From: DCFW01 sp963790715
GTDB lineage: Bacteria; Bacteroidota; Bacteroidia; Bacteroidales; Bacteroidaceae
Reading direction: 5' to 3'
NCBI GenBank assembly: GCA_963790715.1
Contig: CAWBPN010000018.1
Location: 1,364,001 to 1,428,000 of the forward strand
DNA length: 64,000 nucleotides
In this document: in pieces, positions 20,125-28,744 of the stretch
How positions within the stretch are numbered: position 1 is the stretch's first letter
How the letters are laid out: the number at the start of each line of letters is the position of its first letter
The notes under the pieces: model-generated
Told to the model about the DNA's origin: nothing
Databases searched by the model: none
The model's input: only the letters and a program-made list of their open reading frames with translations
Program-made: the position numbers and the translations under genes

Positions 20125-21330
20125 TTATTTGCTCTTAATGTATATTTTATTGTTTATCGATAAACATCTTACAGAAAGTATCTCGGCTATTGTTTCCATC
20201 GTCGTATGAACATCGTCGAAAAGCACAAGCTTTCCGGTGCACGACTTATTGGAAATATTTGCCGCGCACTCGATGGGCATACCGTAATAGCGTGACAAAC
20301 GAAGTGCGATACTGTTCAACTCCTCATTTGTAAAGATCCATAATCCGTTTTTCCAGCTCATGAAATCGGCGGCATTGACTTTCCTCACCGAAAAACCGTT
20401 ATTTGATTGAGCATATTCTTGATTAGGCAATAACATCACAACATTACTTTTTACTTTATTTGAACAAACAGATATGCGACCTTCAATAAGAGCCACTCGC
20501 TTTATTTTGTCACTATGATAGGATGTAACATTGAACTTGGTACCATATACTCTCACATTCATATCTGAAGTACGAACATAAAACGGACGTCCTGGATTGT
20601 GAGCTACTTCAATATAAATTTCTCCATCTACAAATATTTGCCTTTCTTTACCCCTCATTGAATTCGTGAAACGTACTTCGGTGCCTGAATTAATCCATAA
20701 TTTTGTTCCATCAGGTAGAAATAGACATGAACGTTTCCCATAGGGTACCAATAATCGTGTATAAATTGAATGATTACCAAGTTGAGATTGATAGCTATTC
20801 TTACAGCCTTTTACTTTTAAAATATTATTGCTGCTAAGCAAAATATTAGCATCATTTTTATCAACCGAGATTTTCTTCCCATTATATAGAATTACTTCAG
20901 TATCTTTTAATTTATTGAAATCTACAGTTGAAGGTGTTGTTGGAATAGATGCAGTAATTTCCTGTTGAGAATAATACTTATTATATGATCTGTTTAGCCA
21001 GAAAGAGAGCCCTAAAACCAACAAAAGACATGCTGCAGATCCGGCATAAAAACATATCTTCTTTATTATCCTGTTTCTCTTGTATTTGCAATATATATTT
21101 GAAAATATTTTTGCCTCTTCTTCATCCGACAAATCAGGTTGATTTATTTTCATCGTATGAAAAATTTTAATTGCCGTTTCTATATTGCGCTTAAGCTTGG
21201 GAAACTTTTTTTGTTGCTCGTTCCATAATTCGTTAGAATCTTCATTAGGATCTAATAACCAATAAAGGAATTTCTCATCTTTGAGTAAATCCGCAGCTGA
21301 ATAATTTTGATAATTTTCTTTTACTTTCAT
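20125..21330 (-). CDS. FecR-family anti-sigma factor
   Basis: This inner-membrane anti-sigma factor has a cytoplasmic N-terminal sigma-binding part, one transmembrane helix at about residues 92-112 (CFYAGSAACLLLVLGLSFWL) and a periplasmic FecR domain with VPYGKRSCLFLPDGTKLWINSG-type sequence, GEIYIEVAHNPGRPFYVRTSD, VRVYGTKFNVTSY and VALIEGRISV. The C-terminal region includes LNSIALRLSRYYGMPIE, a DUF4974-like segment. It is encoded 174 bases after the ECF sigma gene and before the STN-bearing susC, the standard trans-envelope signalling order. It is longer (401) than the two plus-strand FecR proteins and clearly divergent from them. Confidence 0.93.
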   Translation of the reverse strand: MKVKENYQNYSAADLLKDEKFLYWLLDPNEDSNELWNEQQKKFPKLKRNIETAIKIFHTMKINQPDLSDEEEAKIFSNIYCKYKRNRIIKKICFYAGSAACLLLVLGLSFWLNRSYNKYYSQQEITASIPTTPSTVDFNKLKDTEVILYNGKKISVDKNDANILLSSNNILKVKGCKNSYQSQLGNHSIYTRLLVPYGKRSCLFLPDGTKLWINSGTEVRFTNSMRGKERQIFVDGEIYIEVAHNPGRPFYVRTSDMNVRVYGTKFNVTSYHSDKIKRVALIEGRISVCSNKVKSNVVMLLPNQEYAQSNNGFSVRKVNAADFMSWKNGLWIFTNEELNSIALRLSRYYGMPIECAANISNKSCTGKLVLFDDVHTTMETIAEILSVRCLSINNKIYIKSK

Positions 21331-21504
21331 AACGTTGCATTTTCACGTTGTTTATAGTAGGACGAAAAAACTAAGAAAATGCCATTACTTTTTCAAAGAA
21401 AATTTAGAAAAAGTTTTCATATGTAAGGTAAAAAAGATATATAATGACTTTTAGACATAGCTATTATACTATTAACTACATTATTTTTAGCAAGGTATAC
21501 TTTA

Positions 21505-22086
21505 TCAATTTAATTTAATAAGGAATAAAAATAACATGATGTATGGATTTCCAATTCTTAATTTTTGTATTGCTCTTGACACCAAATTTCTTGCAGATTT
21601 TTCATTTTCCATATTTAAAATCTGAGCAATCTCTTTATATTCCATATCATAAATATAACGCAAGCAGACAGCTTCGCGCTGACGATCGGTTAGTTGTTCC
21701 AACAACGACTTAATTTTTTGACTGATTTTGCGTCTATTCTCTTCTTCAATTAGATCATCCAGTACTGTTAAGTTGGTCACTGTAAAACTGGTAACAGGAA
21801 TATCATCATCATCATTAACAGTCATAGCAGTTCTATTCATATCTATTAACCTGTTCTTTAACGAAATAAACAGAAAACATTTCAAATTATGCACATTTTC
21901 CAACAGTGACTTTTTGCATAATATTCTGTAAAATACATCTTGAATGGCGTCTTTAACCTCTTCACTATTCGAAGTGAGTGCTTTTCCATAAGTATATAGC
22001 TCTTTTACATATTTCTTGTATAGCAAGATGTATGCATTCTCATCTCCGTTTAAAAAATTGATTATTATCTGCGATTCTTCTTCCAT
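21505..22086 (-). CDS. ECF-type RNA polymerase sigma factor (RpoE-like)
   Basis: Region 2 is seen in YILLYKKYVKELYTYGKALTS and DAIQDVFYRILCKK with the core-binding helix, and region 4 in LTDRQREAVCLRYIYDMEYKEIAQILNMENEKSARNLVSRAIQKLR, a helix-turn-helix for the -35 element. The length of 193 residues is normal for an extracytoplasmic-function sigma factor. It heads the GH89 PUL and should direct transcription of that operon when released by the neighbouring FecR protein. A TAATTTTG (-7-like) lies at 22121-22128 on the minus strand, without a clear -33 partner. It is distinct in sequence from the two plus-strand sigma factors. Confidence 0.92.
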   Translation of the reverse strand: MEEESQIIINFLNGDENAYILLYKKYVKELYTYGKALTSNSEEVKDAIQDVFYRILCKKSLLENVHNLKCFLFISLKNRLIDMNRTAMTVNDDDDIPVTSFTVTNLTVLDDLIEEENRRKISQKIKSLLEQLTDRQREAVCLRYIYDMEYKEIAQILNMENEKSARNLVSRAIQKLRIGNPYIMLFLFLIKLN

Positions 22087-22428
22087 ATTTGTTATTTTTG
22101 GAAAGTCTATTTTACGGCAGCAAAATTAATCATTTTTATAATTCATAGAAATAGATTGAATATATTTTAATTTTTCTGCAAGGCATTCTCTTTTACGACA
22201 ATTATCTATATTCTTGAGTGTAATAGCTTAAATATCGGAATAATATAGTAATTTTGTAATGTTTGATGAGTTATTCATCAAATGCGTTATATGAATTAAT
22301 ACAAGAGCGTTATAGATTATTATCTAGTCATGAGATCTCGACAATTTCTGTTCACAAGGATGATAGCAATGACGCTCATGCTCTTTAGCTATATACTTAT
22401 CATTAGTGATGATCTATATAACCTAATG

Positions 22429-22513
22429 GCGTGGGCTATTGTTATATTATTTGTGGAGGGCAGTCGAGAGCCTCATGACCGTAATATTCAATAGTTCCCA
22501 CGCTCTTTTTATT
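22429..22513 (+). ncRNA. Candidate structured RNA / rod-like terminator between the two sigma operons
   Basis: Four consecutive helices nest in order: GCGTGGG/CCCACGC (22429-22435 with 22497-22503), CTATTG/CAATAG (22436-22441 with 22489-22494), ATATTA/TAATAT (22444-22449 with 22482-22487) and GAGG/CCTC (22456-22459 with 22471-22474), followed by TCTTTTTATT. The result is a rod of about 75 bases with small internal loops and a T run. A TAATTTTG -7-like box lies at 22249-22256 without a good -33 element, and TGATGA/TCATCA forms another small hairpin at 22264-22280, so a transcript of about 250 bases is possible. The 677-base divergent region holds no convincing gene. It could be a small RNA or a stand-alone terminator. 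Confidence 0.4.
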
Positions 22514-22674
22514 GTATTGCTTTCCGTAGGGAGCAGGTTAGCACAAACATTTATATTATGGAAAAGATTATTATTCCTTAGTTTTCGATTTATATATTTT
22601 TGGGCAAGTGCCAATAGAAACTATGTACAGAATCATAGTAATGAAAGTTAATTAAATCACTTTTGATATATTTT

Positions 22675-22705
22675 TTTGTTTTAGTGATTTTTATCTATAT
22701 CTTTG
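22675..22705 (+). promoter_or_regulatory. Housekeeping promoter for the plus-strand sigma/FecR pair
   Basis: TTTG (22675-22678) and TATCTTTG (22698-22705) are separated by 19 bases, a very good match to the Bacteroides primary promoter. The sigma start is about 59 bases downstream, so basal sigma factor production does not seem to depend on ECF activation. Confidence 0.75.
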
Positions 22706-22763
22706 CATAATTGCAATTGAAAAGAAATTAGAAATAACGTTTTTAGTATTAAAGAAAGACACG

Positions 22764-23309
22764 ATGATGGATTCTACAGAGAGGGAATTAATCAAACAAT
22801 TAAAAGATGGATCAATAAAAGCTTTTGATAATATATATGATATGTATGCCAAAAGATTATATGCTTTTTCTTTACAATACACTAAGGTGAAAGAAGATGC
22901 TGAAGAAATTGTACAAGATGTTTTTGTTCAATTGTGGAATAGTCGCGACGCAATAAGGCAGGAAGAAACATTAAAGTCTTTACTTTTTATAATGGCAAAA
23001 CATCATTTAATTAATGCTTTTCGCGCTCGCGTCAATTCTCCGGTTTATGAAGACTATGTGGAATATCAAGATAAATTGATAAATGAGGATTCACATTATC
23101 GTATAGAATATGAAGAATTCATGGGTCAGATAAAAAAAACTTTATGTAAATTACCGGCTACGCAGCAAAATGTGATAAGACTTTCGAAATTTGAACAGAT
23201 GAATAATTCTGAAATCGCAAAAGAACTCTCGTTAAGTGAACAAACGGTTAGGAATCAATTGTCTATAGGATTGAAGGTATTACGCGAAAATTTTAAAGAC
23301 ATTCCATAG
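22764..23309 (+). CDS. ECF-type sigma factor, first copy
   Basis: This 181-residue ECF sigma factor has region 2 (IYDMYAKRLYAFSLQYTK, DAEEIVQDVFVQLWNSRDAI) and region 4 (LPATQQNVIRLSKFEQMNNSEIAKELSLSEQTVRNQLSIGLKVLRENF). It is paralogous to the sigma factor at 44978-45547: region 4 and the DNA-reading helix (NNSEIAKELSLSEQTVRNQLS against NNTEIAKELSLSEQTVRNQLS) are almost identical, so both should read the same -35 sequence. It sits 57 bases before its FecR gene. This is the best candidate for recognising the 34-base box seen upstream of scattered genes in the locus (inference). Confidence 0.93.
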   Translation: MMDSTERELIKQLKDGSIKAFDNIYDMYAKRLYAFSLQYTKVKEDAEEIVQDVFVQLWNSRDAIRQEETLKSLLFIMAKHHLINAFRARVNSPVYEDYVEYQDKLINEDSHYRIEYEEFMGQIKKTLCKLPATQQNVIRLSKFEQMNNSEIAKELSLSEQTVRNQLSIGLKVLRENFKDIP

Positions 23310-23366
23310 CATTTAGTTGTTATCTTTAAGTAATAATGGGTATTAGATAGTTATGGAAAATAAAAT

Positions 23367-24341
23367 ATGTCAATGATGAAGGTACTTGAAAAGAAATATA
23401 GAGAAGATATCTTAACCACCAAAGATTTGTCGGAGTTAAGAAATAAGATAAATTCGATGGAAGACACCGAATTGGAGAAGGTAATGTTTGACAGCTGGAT
23501 GAATGACGAAACATATACAGTGTCAGTTGAAGATAAAGATTTGAATCGAATTAAAGATCGAGTTCATAAAAGTATCAGTTCCCCTACAAAAGGTAGGAAT
23601 ATTTTCTTTAGATATCTCCAAGTAGCAGCAGCAGTCTTACTAATTGCATTTATCGGTACGACATATTATTTATATAAAGAGAATAAAATGTTGACATCAC
23701 AAAATATGTTAGTGACTACCGGTAAAGGAGAACATGCAAATATAACGTTGCCGGACGGAACGCAAGTGTCATTGAACAGTGAATCAAAAATAACATATAT
23801 ACCAAAGTTGTTTAGTAGTTTTACAAGAACAATCCGTTTTGACGGCGACGGTTATTTCCAGGTCTCTAAAAATAAGTCCAGGCCTTTTATAATAGAATCC
23901 AAAGGTTTGTGTGTGAAAGTATTAGGAACGAAGTTCAACTTGCATGCGAGAGAAAATGATTCAAGGGCTGAACTGTGGTTAAAGGAAGGCAAGGTCACAT
24001 TCTCGTCGTTGCTAAGTGGTGAAACCGTGGAGTTGAAGCCTAACGAAAAAGTTGTAATGGATAGGCAGAGCGGCAGGCTTAGTGTAACAAAAGAGAATAC
24101 GTCAGAGACGTCATATAATTGTAAAGAGATGAAGTTTAACAAAGAGCCACTTTCGTATGTTTTACAAATAATCGGTAATAGTTATAATGTGAAGTTTGCT
24201 GTAGATAGTAGGATAAACCTTAATGATATGTTTACAGGCACATTACCGACAACTAATTTGCAAGAAGTATTGGACGCTTTGGAATGTTCGTACCATATAA
24301 AAGCAATAAATAATGGTGGCAAAATCTATTTAAGACATTAA
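23367..24341 (+). CDS. FecR-family anti-sigma factor, first copy
   Basis: The cytoplasmic N terminus (MKVLEKKYREDILTTKD) is followed by a transmembrane helix at about residues 82-103 (YLQVAAAVLLIAFIGTTYYLY) and a periplasmic FecR domain (GEHANITLPDGTQVSLNSES, GDGYFQVSKNKSRPFIIESK, VKVLGTKFNLHA, LWLKEGKVTFSS), ending in a DUF4974-like domain (MKFNKEPLSYVLQIIGNSYNVKF...TGTLPTTNLQEVLDALE). It would hold the adjacent sigma factor until an STN-bearing SusC signals. It is near-identical to 45602-46579 over most of its length. ATG at 23376 (MKVLEKK) is an alternative start and is where the identity with the second copy begins. A terminator follows. Confidence 0.93.
   Translation: MSMMKVLEKKYREDILTTKDLSELRNKINSMEDTELEKVMFDSWMNDETYTVSVEDKDLNRIKDRVHKSISSPTKGRNIFFRYLQVAAAVLLIAFIGTTYYLYKENKMLTSQNMLVTTGKGEHANITLPDGTQVSLNSESKITYIPKLFSSFTRTIRFDGDGYFQVSKNKSRPFIIESKGLCVKVLGTKFNLHARENDSRAELWLKEGKVTFSSLLSGETVELKPNEKVVMDRQSGRLSVTKENTSETSYNCKEMKFNKEPLSYVLQIIGNSYNVKFAVDSRINLNDMFTGTLPTTNLQEVLDALECSYHIKAINNGGKIYLRH
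23374..24300 (+). repeat. Duplicated FecR coding segment (partner 45600-46526)
   Basis: About 925 bases are nearly identical between the two FecR genes, beginning at TGATGAAGGTACTTG just before the shared start. The upstream sigma genes have diverged much further, so the similarity is local to FecR. Confidence 0.85.
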
Positions 24342-24368
24342 TAGAATTAAAAGCCTTCTTTATATACA

Positions 24369-24409
24369 AGGTTATACTTTTTATCATGAAAAGGTATGAC
24401 CTTTTTTTA
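24369..24409 (+). terminator. Rho-independent terminator after the sigma/FecR operon
   Basis: AGGTTATACTTTTT pairs with AAAAGGTATGACCT (two G-U pairs) around ATCATG, followed by a T run. A close copy sits at 30372-30414, ahead of the second SGNH gene. Confidence 0.8.
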
Positions 24410-24416
24410 TAATATA

Positions 24417-24450
24417 TTTTGGTATAATTCCGGATTTGTCTTGTCTTTAT
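24417..24450 (+). promoter_or_regulatory. 34-base ECF-type box, copy a (SGNH gene 1)
   Basis: TTTTGGTATAATTC at 24417-24430 and TTGTCTTTAT at 24441-24450, directly after a terminator and 39 bases before the SGNH start. It shares sequence and spacing with six other sites in the locus (25172, 30422, 32149, 33408, 50206, 56363). It does not fit the TAnnTTTG housekeeping promoter; an alternative sigma factor is inferred. Confidence 0.6.
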
Positions 24451-24488
24451 ATTCGAATTAATTTAAGAAGTTATATAAAAAATAAGTT

Positions 24489-25139
24489 ATGATGAAAAGG
24501 ATTATATTCATATTTACATTGCTTTTTACCATTTGTGGTAGTAGTGTTTATGCTCAGCGAATACGTGTAGCTTGTGTCGGTAATAGTATTACATACGGTT
24601 ATGGCATTCAAGACCGTGAGCATAAATGTTATCCGGTGGATTTAGGCAATTTATTAGGAAATGGGTATGAAGTTGAAAATTTCGGTAATTCAGGTACTAC
24701 ATTACTAATGAAAGGTAATTCTCCTTATATGAAGCAGCAGACATTTAAGGATGTTTTGGATTTTAACCCGGACATTGTAGTAATAAAATTAGGTACAAAT
24801 GATTCAAAACCACAGAACTGGATATATAAAGAAGACTTTGAAAAGGATATGGTAACTTTAGTAGACAGATTTAAGTCGCTTCCAGCAAAACCGCGTATTA
24901 TCTTATGTACTCCTATTGCCGTATATGATTCAAAATGGGGAATCAATGACAGTATAGTACATTATGGTGTGATGCCGTATGTAAAAGCTGTAGCTAAAAA
25001 GGAAAAAGTAGAATATCTCAGCCTTTACCCTCTGCTAAAAGGTAAAAAAGCGGATTATGTAGACGGAGTTCATCCTAATGCCGCAGGTGCGTTACTAATT
25101 GCCGAAAGGGTTTATAGAAAGATTAAATATAGGAAATGA
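24489..25139 (+). CDS. Secreted SGNH/GDSL-family esterase, copy 1
   Basis: A signal peptide (to about residue 22, VYAQ) is followed by a complete SGNH hydrolase: block I GNSIT with nucleophile Ser33, the Gly block NFGNSGTT, block III GTND with Asn104, and block V DGVHPN with Asp192 and His195. Such enzymes remove O-acetyl or other ester groups from carbohydrates, so a deacetylase role that exposes glycans to the GH92 enzymes is plausible. At 216 residues it is single-domain. It is flanked by a terminator and its own box upstream and a GH92 remnant downstream, so it is probably transcribed alone. A near-identical twin lies at 30494-31144. Confidence 0.88.
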   Translation: MMKRIIFIFTLLFTICGSSVYAQRIRVACVGNSITYGYGIQDREHKCYPVDLGNLLGNGYEVENFGNSGTTLLMKGNSPYMKQQTFKDVLDFNPDIVVIKLGTNDSKPQNWIYKEDFEKDMVTLVDRFKSLPAKPRIILCTPIAVYDSKWGINDSIVHYGVMPYVKAVAKKEKVEYLSLYPLLKGKKADYVDGVHPNAAGALLIAERVYRKIKYRK

Positions 25140-25171
25140 AGTAAATAGTACAATTGTTAAGTTTATAATTA

Positions 25172-25204
25172 TTATGGTACAATTGAAATTTGTCTTGTTT
25201 TTAT
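25172..25204 (+). promoter_or_regulatory. 34-base ECF-type box, copy b (one base short), before a GH92 remnant
   Basis: TTATGGTACAATT-GAAATTTG-TCTTGTTTTTAT. It lacks one base in the spacer compared with the other copies and has TTGTTTTTAT instead of TTGTCTTTAT. The surrounding 58 bases (25158-25215) are almost identical to 32136-32193. It stands in front of a broken gene, so decay is plausible. Confidence 0.5.
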
Positions 25205-25214
25205 GATATGTAAG

Positions 25215-25590
25215 ATGAAAAATGACATAAATAAAAACGATTCTATTTTTTTATTTTCATGTTCCTGGTTTGTGGGGGGGATAATTTTTGCACAAACGTC
25301 ACGGAAGTTGACATCATATGTAGTTCCTTTTATAGGTACGAATATATTTAATAGCAACAGCCTTAGTGGAAATAATTTTCTTGGACATTATCTTTTGGCG
25401 TTGTTTAACTAAGTCTTGGCAATCGTTATATTATTGTTGGTCCGGAGAGTGATTGCAATTGCCATCTAATACTATACCGGATTTTCTAATACATTTTTTG
25501 AATTGTGATTTAGTAAGAGGGATTTTTGTTTTGCACCGTCTTCTACTCACCTTACTGTAAAAGTTCGGATTTTAGATATAAAAATAAGAA
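25215..25590 (+). pseudogene. GH92 alpha-mannosidase remnant (N-terminal piece plus an internal piece)
   Basis: The start codon, signal peptide and first mature residues survive (AQTSRKLTSYVVPFIGTN), matching AQTPKKLTSYVDPFIGTN of the intact GH92 gene at 33471. The frame dies after about 65 codons. At about 25480-25575 a second stretch (TTTTGTTTTGCACCGTC, then ACTGTAAAAGT) matches 34210-34305 in the middle of that same gene. About 600 bases of the gene body between the two pieces, and everything after the second one, are gone. No function expected. Confidence 0.8.
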
Positions 25591-25620
25591 AGAATTATTA
25601 ATCAATTTATTAGACATGAT

Positions 25621-28600
25621 ATGTTAAACAAAAAACATTTATTTTGGATGTTGTTAATGCTTATGTACAGTACATTTTCTTTTGCTCAGGAAATCACTGT
25701 ACATGGTAAGGTTACCGATAAAACCGGCTCTGCATTAGCGGGAGCGAATATTGTTCTTAAAGGAGAAAGAACGGTTGGTACCGTTGCCGATGTTGACGGC
25801 AAGTTCAACATCTCTGCAAAAAGTGGAGATGAATTAACTTTTTCGTACATGGGTTATGTGACGAAAACGCTTACTGTAAATGGGCAAGACATGGTTGTGG
25901 TACTTAACGACGCTGCCAATTCTGTAAAAGAAGTTGTTGTTACGGCTTTGGGAATTAAGAAAAACAAAAACACACTAGGTTATGCCACACAAAGTGTTGA
26001 GGGTGCAACAATGGAAAAAGCCAAAGAAGGCAATGCAATGAGCCAATTAACAGGTAAGGTTGCCGGTTTGGATATACATAATTCCCCTACATTATTTGAC
26101 GATCCGGATATTGAACTTCGAGGCAGAAGCGGTGTATTGGTTGTTATAGATGGAATTCCTAACACTTCGGATATTTGGAAATTAAACGCCGACGACATAG
26201 AAAAAGTAGATGTGCTGAAAGGCTCGGTAGCAGCTGCCTTGTTTGGGTCGAAAGGGTTAAGGGGAGCGATTATGATTACAACTAAAAAAGGTGAAAAAGG
26301 TAAAACGCATGTATCATTCAACAATAGCACAATGTTCCAATCAAGTTTTCTTAGAGTGCCTAAAGTTCAAACACAATATGGCGATGGTTACAACGGCCAA
26401 TATGCTTATGTTGACGGCTCCGGCAGGGGTTCCGAAGGAGGTGGCTGGATTTGGGGACCGAAATTGGATCAGAAAGATTCTTCGACGCCAAGCGGATATT
26501 GGGAAACAGCTCAATACAATAGTCCCGTAAATCCAACAACCGGCAAATTAATACCGTTACCTTGGATTTCAAGAGGAAAAAACAATGTCAAGAACTTTTT
26601 CAGGACAGGTGTTTTACAATCAAACAATATTTCTGTAGATTGGGGTGGGAAAATCGGAAATTATAGAGTTTCGCTCTCAAATATATACCAATACGGTGTT
26701 GTCCCGAACACAGATTTGAATAATACCTCTTTTATGATAGGTGGGACTATGAACCCGGTAAAAGGATTGAACATTTCAGGGACATTGACGTATAACAAAC
26801 AATACACAAAAAACTTTCCTGAAATGGGTTACGGCCCTTCAAATTATTTATATGATTTAGTTCTTTGGACTGGAACCGATGTGGATGTAAGAGATTTAAA
26901 AAATTACTGGGTGCCCGGGAAAAAAGGAATCCAACAAAGAAATTATAATATAAGCTGGTATAACAACCCATATTTTGTTGCCTATGAATATATGAAAAGC
27001 TATGATAAAAACAACACTTTCGGTAATGTAAGCGTATCTTATGAGTTCTTGCCGGGTTTAACAGGCAAGGTTGTTTCTGGTATAAATAACTCGTCTCTTT
27101 TCAGAGATTATAAAATACCGAAAAGCTTTATGGGGTACAGTTCAAAATCAGAGGGAGACTACAGTTTGGGAATCTCAAGTTATTTTGATATAAACACAAC
27201 TGCAAGTTTGGTTTATGAAAAGATATTTTCACCGAATTTCAGATTAAAGGCTGAAGGTGGTTATATAAATTACTATTCAAATCAAAGATATAGCAAATCC
27301 TCAACAGATGGATTAACTATCCCTGGATTTTACAGTTTATCAAACAGTATAAATAACGTCACCTCAAGTTCTACATTGACAAAATGGGGCACTAATAGCT
27401 TCTACGGATATTTGGATTTAGATATTTTTAAAGCAGGCCACTTGTCTGTAACTGGAAGAAACGACAAGACATCGACATTGCCGATCAAGAGCAATTCATA
27501 TTTCTATCCGTCGGTAACCGGAAGTTTGGTAATATCCGACATGGTCAAACTACCTGAATGGCTTACTTATGCTAAAGTTCGCGGTGGTTATATGGAAGGG
27601 CGCAGCGGTTCAGGACCTAATGGAGTATACTCATTCATTACAGCCTACGAAGCAGGGACAAAATGGGGCGACGCAGCTTCTGTTTATTACCCAAGTGCAT
27701 TTATAGGTTCAAGCATTAAAAGCCAGTTGGAACAAAGCTGGGAAGTGGGTAGTGAACTTAGATTCTTGAATAACAGAATATATCTTGACGCAACATATTA
27801 CAACACATTGATCAGCGATGCTTTGAAAAACGTAAGTTTATCGGGAACAACAGGTTATAATTCAGCCGTTGAAAATTACCAAGGTAAAACAGGAATAAAA
27901 GGATGGGAAATAAGCATTAATGGCGATCCTGTAAGAACAGATTGTTTTAAGTGGAATACTCTCTTAAATATGTCACACTACAGGAACTACCAAGTTAAAT
28001 TGGCACCAGGCGAAGATTATGGAATCGATTTGGCTAAAAAGGGACAAAGGATAGACGGTATATATGCTTGGGATATACAAAAAAATGCACAAGGACAGAT
28101 TATTACAGGAAAGGATGGTATGCCTCGTTGGAATCCTTATGAGACAAAAATAGGATATAGCGACCCTGATTTAATATATGGATTGACCAATACACTGAAT
28201 TATAAAAATTGGACTTTATCTTTCTCCTTTGACGGAAGTTTGGGCGGTTTATTAAGCTCTTCCACTATAGAAAGAATGCTATGGGGAGGAACTTCACCTG
28301 AGACAGTCAACAAATATAGAGACGATGCCAATGAAGGTAAGTCTACTTATGTAGTTCCGAATAGTGTGATAGTTACCGGAGGGTCTGCCACTTTTGACCC
28401 GAACACAGGTGTAATTACAAGTGACAGCCGTACATACGGTAAGAACAATACCGCTGTGAATTACAGTGCATATATGCAAACTTATAATAGAAACCTTTAT
28501 GCATGGCATTATTTCAAAAGAGATTTCATAAAGTTACGTGAACTTATGCTGACATATAACTTTGATAAGAAAATGTTGAATAAACTACCGTTTTCAGGAG

Positions 28601-28734
28601 TAAACGTATCACTGATAGGGCGTAATCTGTGGCTTTTATCAAAAATTAAAGATATTGACCCTGAGGTAGGTGACGGTAATTTACAAACTCCGGCAATGAG
28701 AAGTTATGGCTTTAATATTAACATTCAATTTTAA
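25621..28734 (+). CDS. SusC-family TonB-dependent transporter without STN domain
   Basis: A signal peptide (to FAQ, residue 23) leads straight into a carboxypeptidase-regulatory-like domain (about 24-97, ITVHGKVTDKTGSALAGANI), a TonB-box-like KEVVVTALGIKK (103-114), a plug (VVIDGIPNTSDIWKLNADDIEKVDVLKGSVAAALFG) and a barrel ending in YGFNINIQF. There is no STN domain, so it can import but should not signal to FecR. It is paired with the SusD-like gene 10 bases downstream. It resembles the 56444 receptor (VVVTALGI, KVAGM/L, LRG...LFVIDG) more than the 37712/46682 type, suggesting a different oligosaccharide. No 34-base box is visible immediately upstream. Length of 1,037 residues is normal. 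Confidence 0.94.
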   Translation: MLNKKHLFWMLLMLMYSTFSFAQEITVHGKVTDKTGSALAGANIVLKGERTVGTVADVDGKFNISAKSGDELTFSYMGYVTKTLTVNGQDMVVVLNDAANSVKEVVVTALGIKKNKNTLGYATQSVEGATMEKAKEGNAMSQLTGKVAGLDIHNSPTLFDDPDIELRGRSGVLVVIDGIPNTSDIWKLNADDIEKVDVLKGSVAAALFGSKGLRGAIMITTKKGEKGKTHVSFNNSTMFQSSFLRVPKVQTQYGDGYNGQYAYVDGSGRGSEGGGWIWGPKLDQKDSSTPSGYWETAQYNSPVNPTTGKLIPLPWISRGKNNVKNFFRTGVLQSNNISVDWGGKIGNYRVSLSNIYQYGVVPNTDLNNTSFMIGGTMNPVKGLNISGTLTYNKQYTKNFPEMGYGPSNYLYDLVLWTGTDVDVRDLKNYWVPGKKGIQQRNYNISWYNNPYFVAYEYMKSYDKNNTFGNVSVSYEFLPGLTGKVVSGINNSSLFRDYKIPKSFMGYSSKSEGDYSLGISSYFDINTTASLVYEKIFSPNFRLKAEGGYINYYSNQRYSKSSTDGLTIPGFYSLSNSINNVTSSSTLTKWGTNSFYGYLDLDIFKAGHLSVTGRNDKTSTLPIKSNSYFYPSVTGSLVISDMVKLPEWLTYAKVRGGYMEGRSGSGPNGVYSFITAYEAGTKWGDAASVYYPSAFIGSSIKSQLEQSWEVGSELRFLNNRIYLDATYYNTLISDALKNVSLSGTTGYNSAVENYQGKTGIKGWEISINGDPVRTDCFKWNTLLNMSHYRNYQVKLAPGEDYGIDLAKKGQRIDGIYAWDIQKNAQGQIITGKDGMPRWNPYETKIGYSDPDLIYGLTNTLNYKNWTLSFSFDGSLGGLLSSSTIERMLWGGTSPETVNKYRDDANEGKSTYVVPNSVIVTGGSATFDPNTGVITSDSRTYGKNNTAVNYSAYMQTYNRNLYAWHYFKRDFIKLRELMLTYNFDKKMLNKLPFSGVNVSLIGRNLWLLSKIKDIDPEVGDGNLQTPAMRSYGFNINIQF

Positions 28735-28744
28735 TTAAATAGAA

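Larger units (their letters stand above)
24369..25139 (+). repeat. Duplicated terminator-box-SGNH block (partner 30372-31144)
   Basis: The terminator hairpin, the 34-base box, the leader and the whole SGNH gene recur with high identity about 6 kb downstream. The match ends shortly after the stop codon at TAGTACAATT. Confidence 0.85.

Noticed and set aside
22439..22651. 70-codon frame in the divergent region
   Set aside because: It runs through the strong hairpin and its T run; no ribosome binding site; the RNA structure explains the sequence better.
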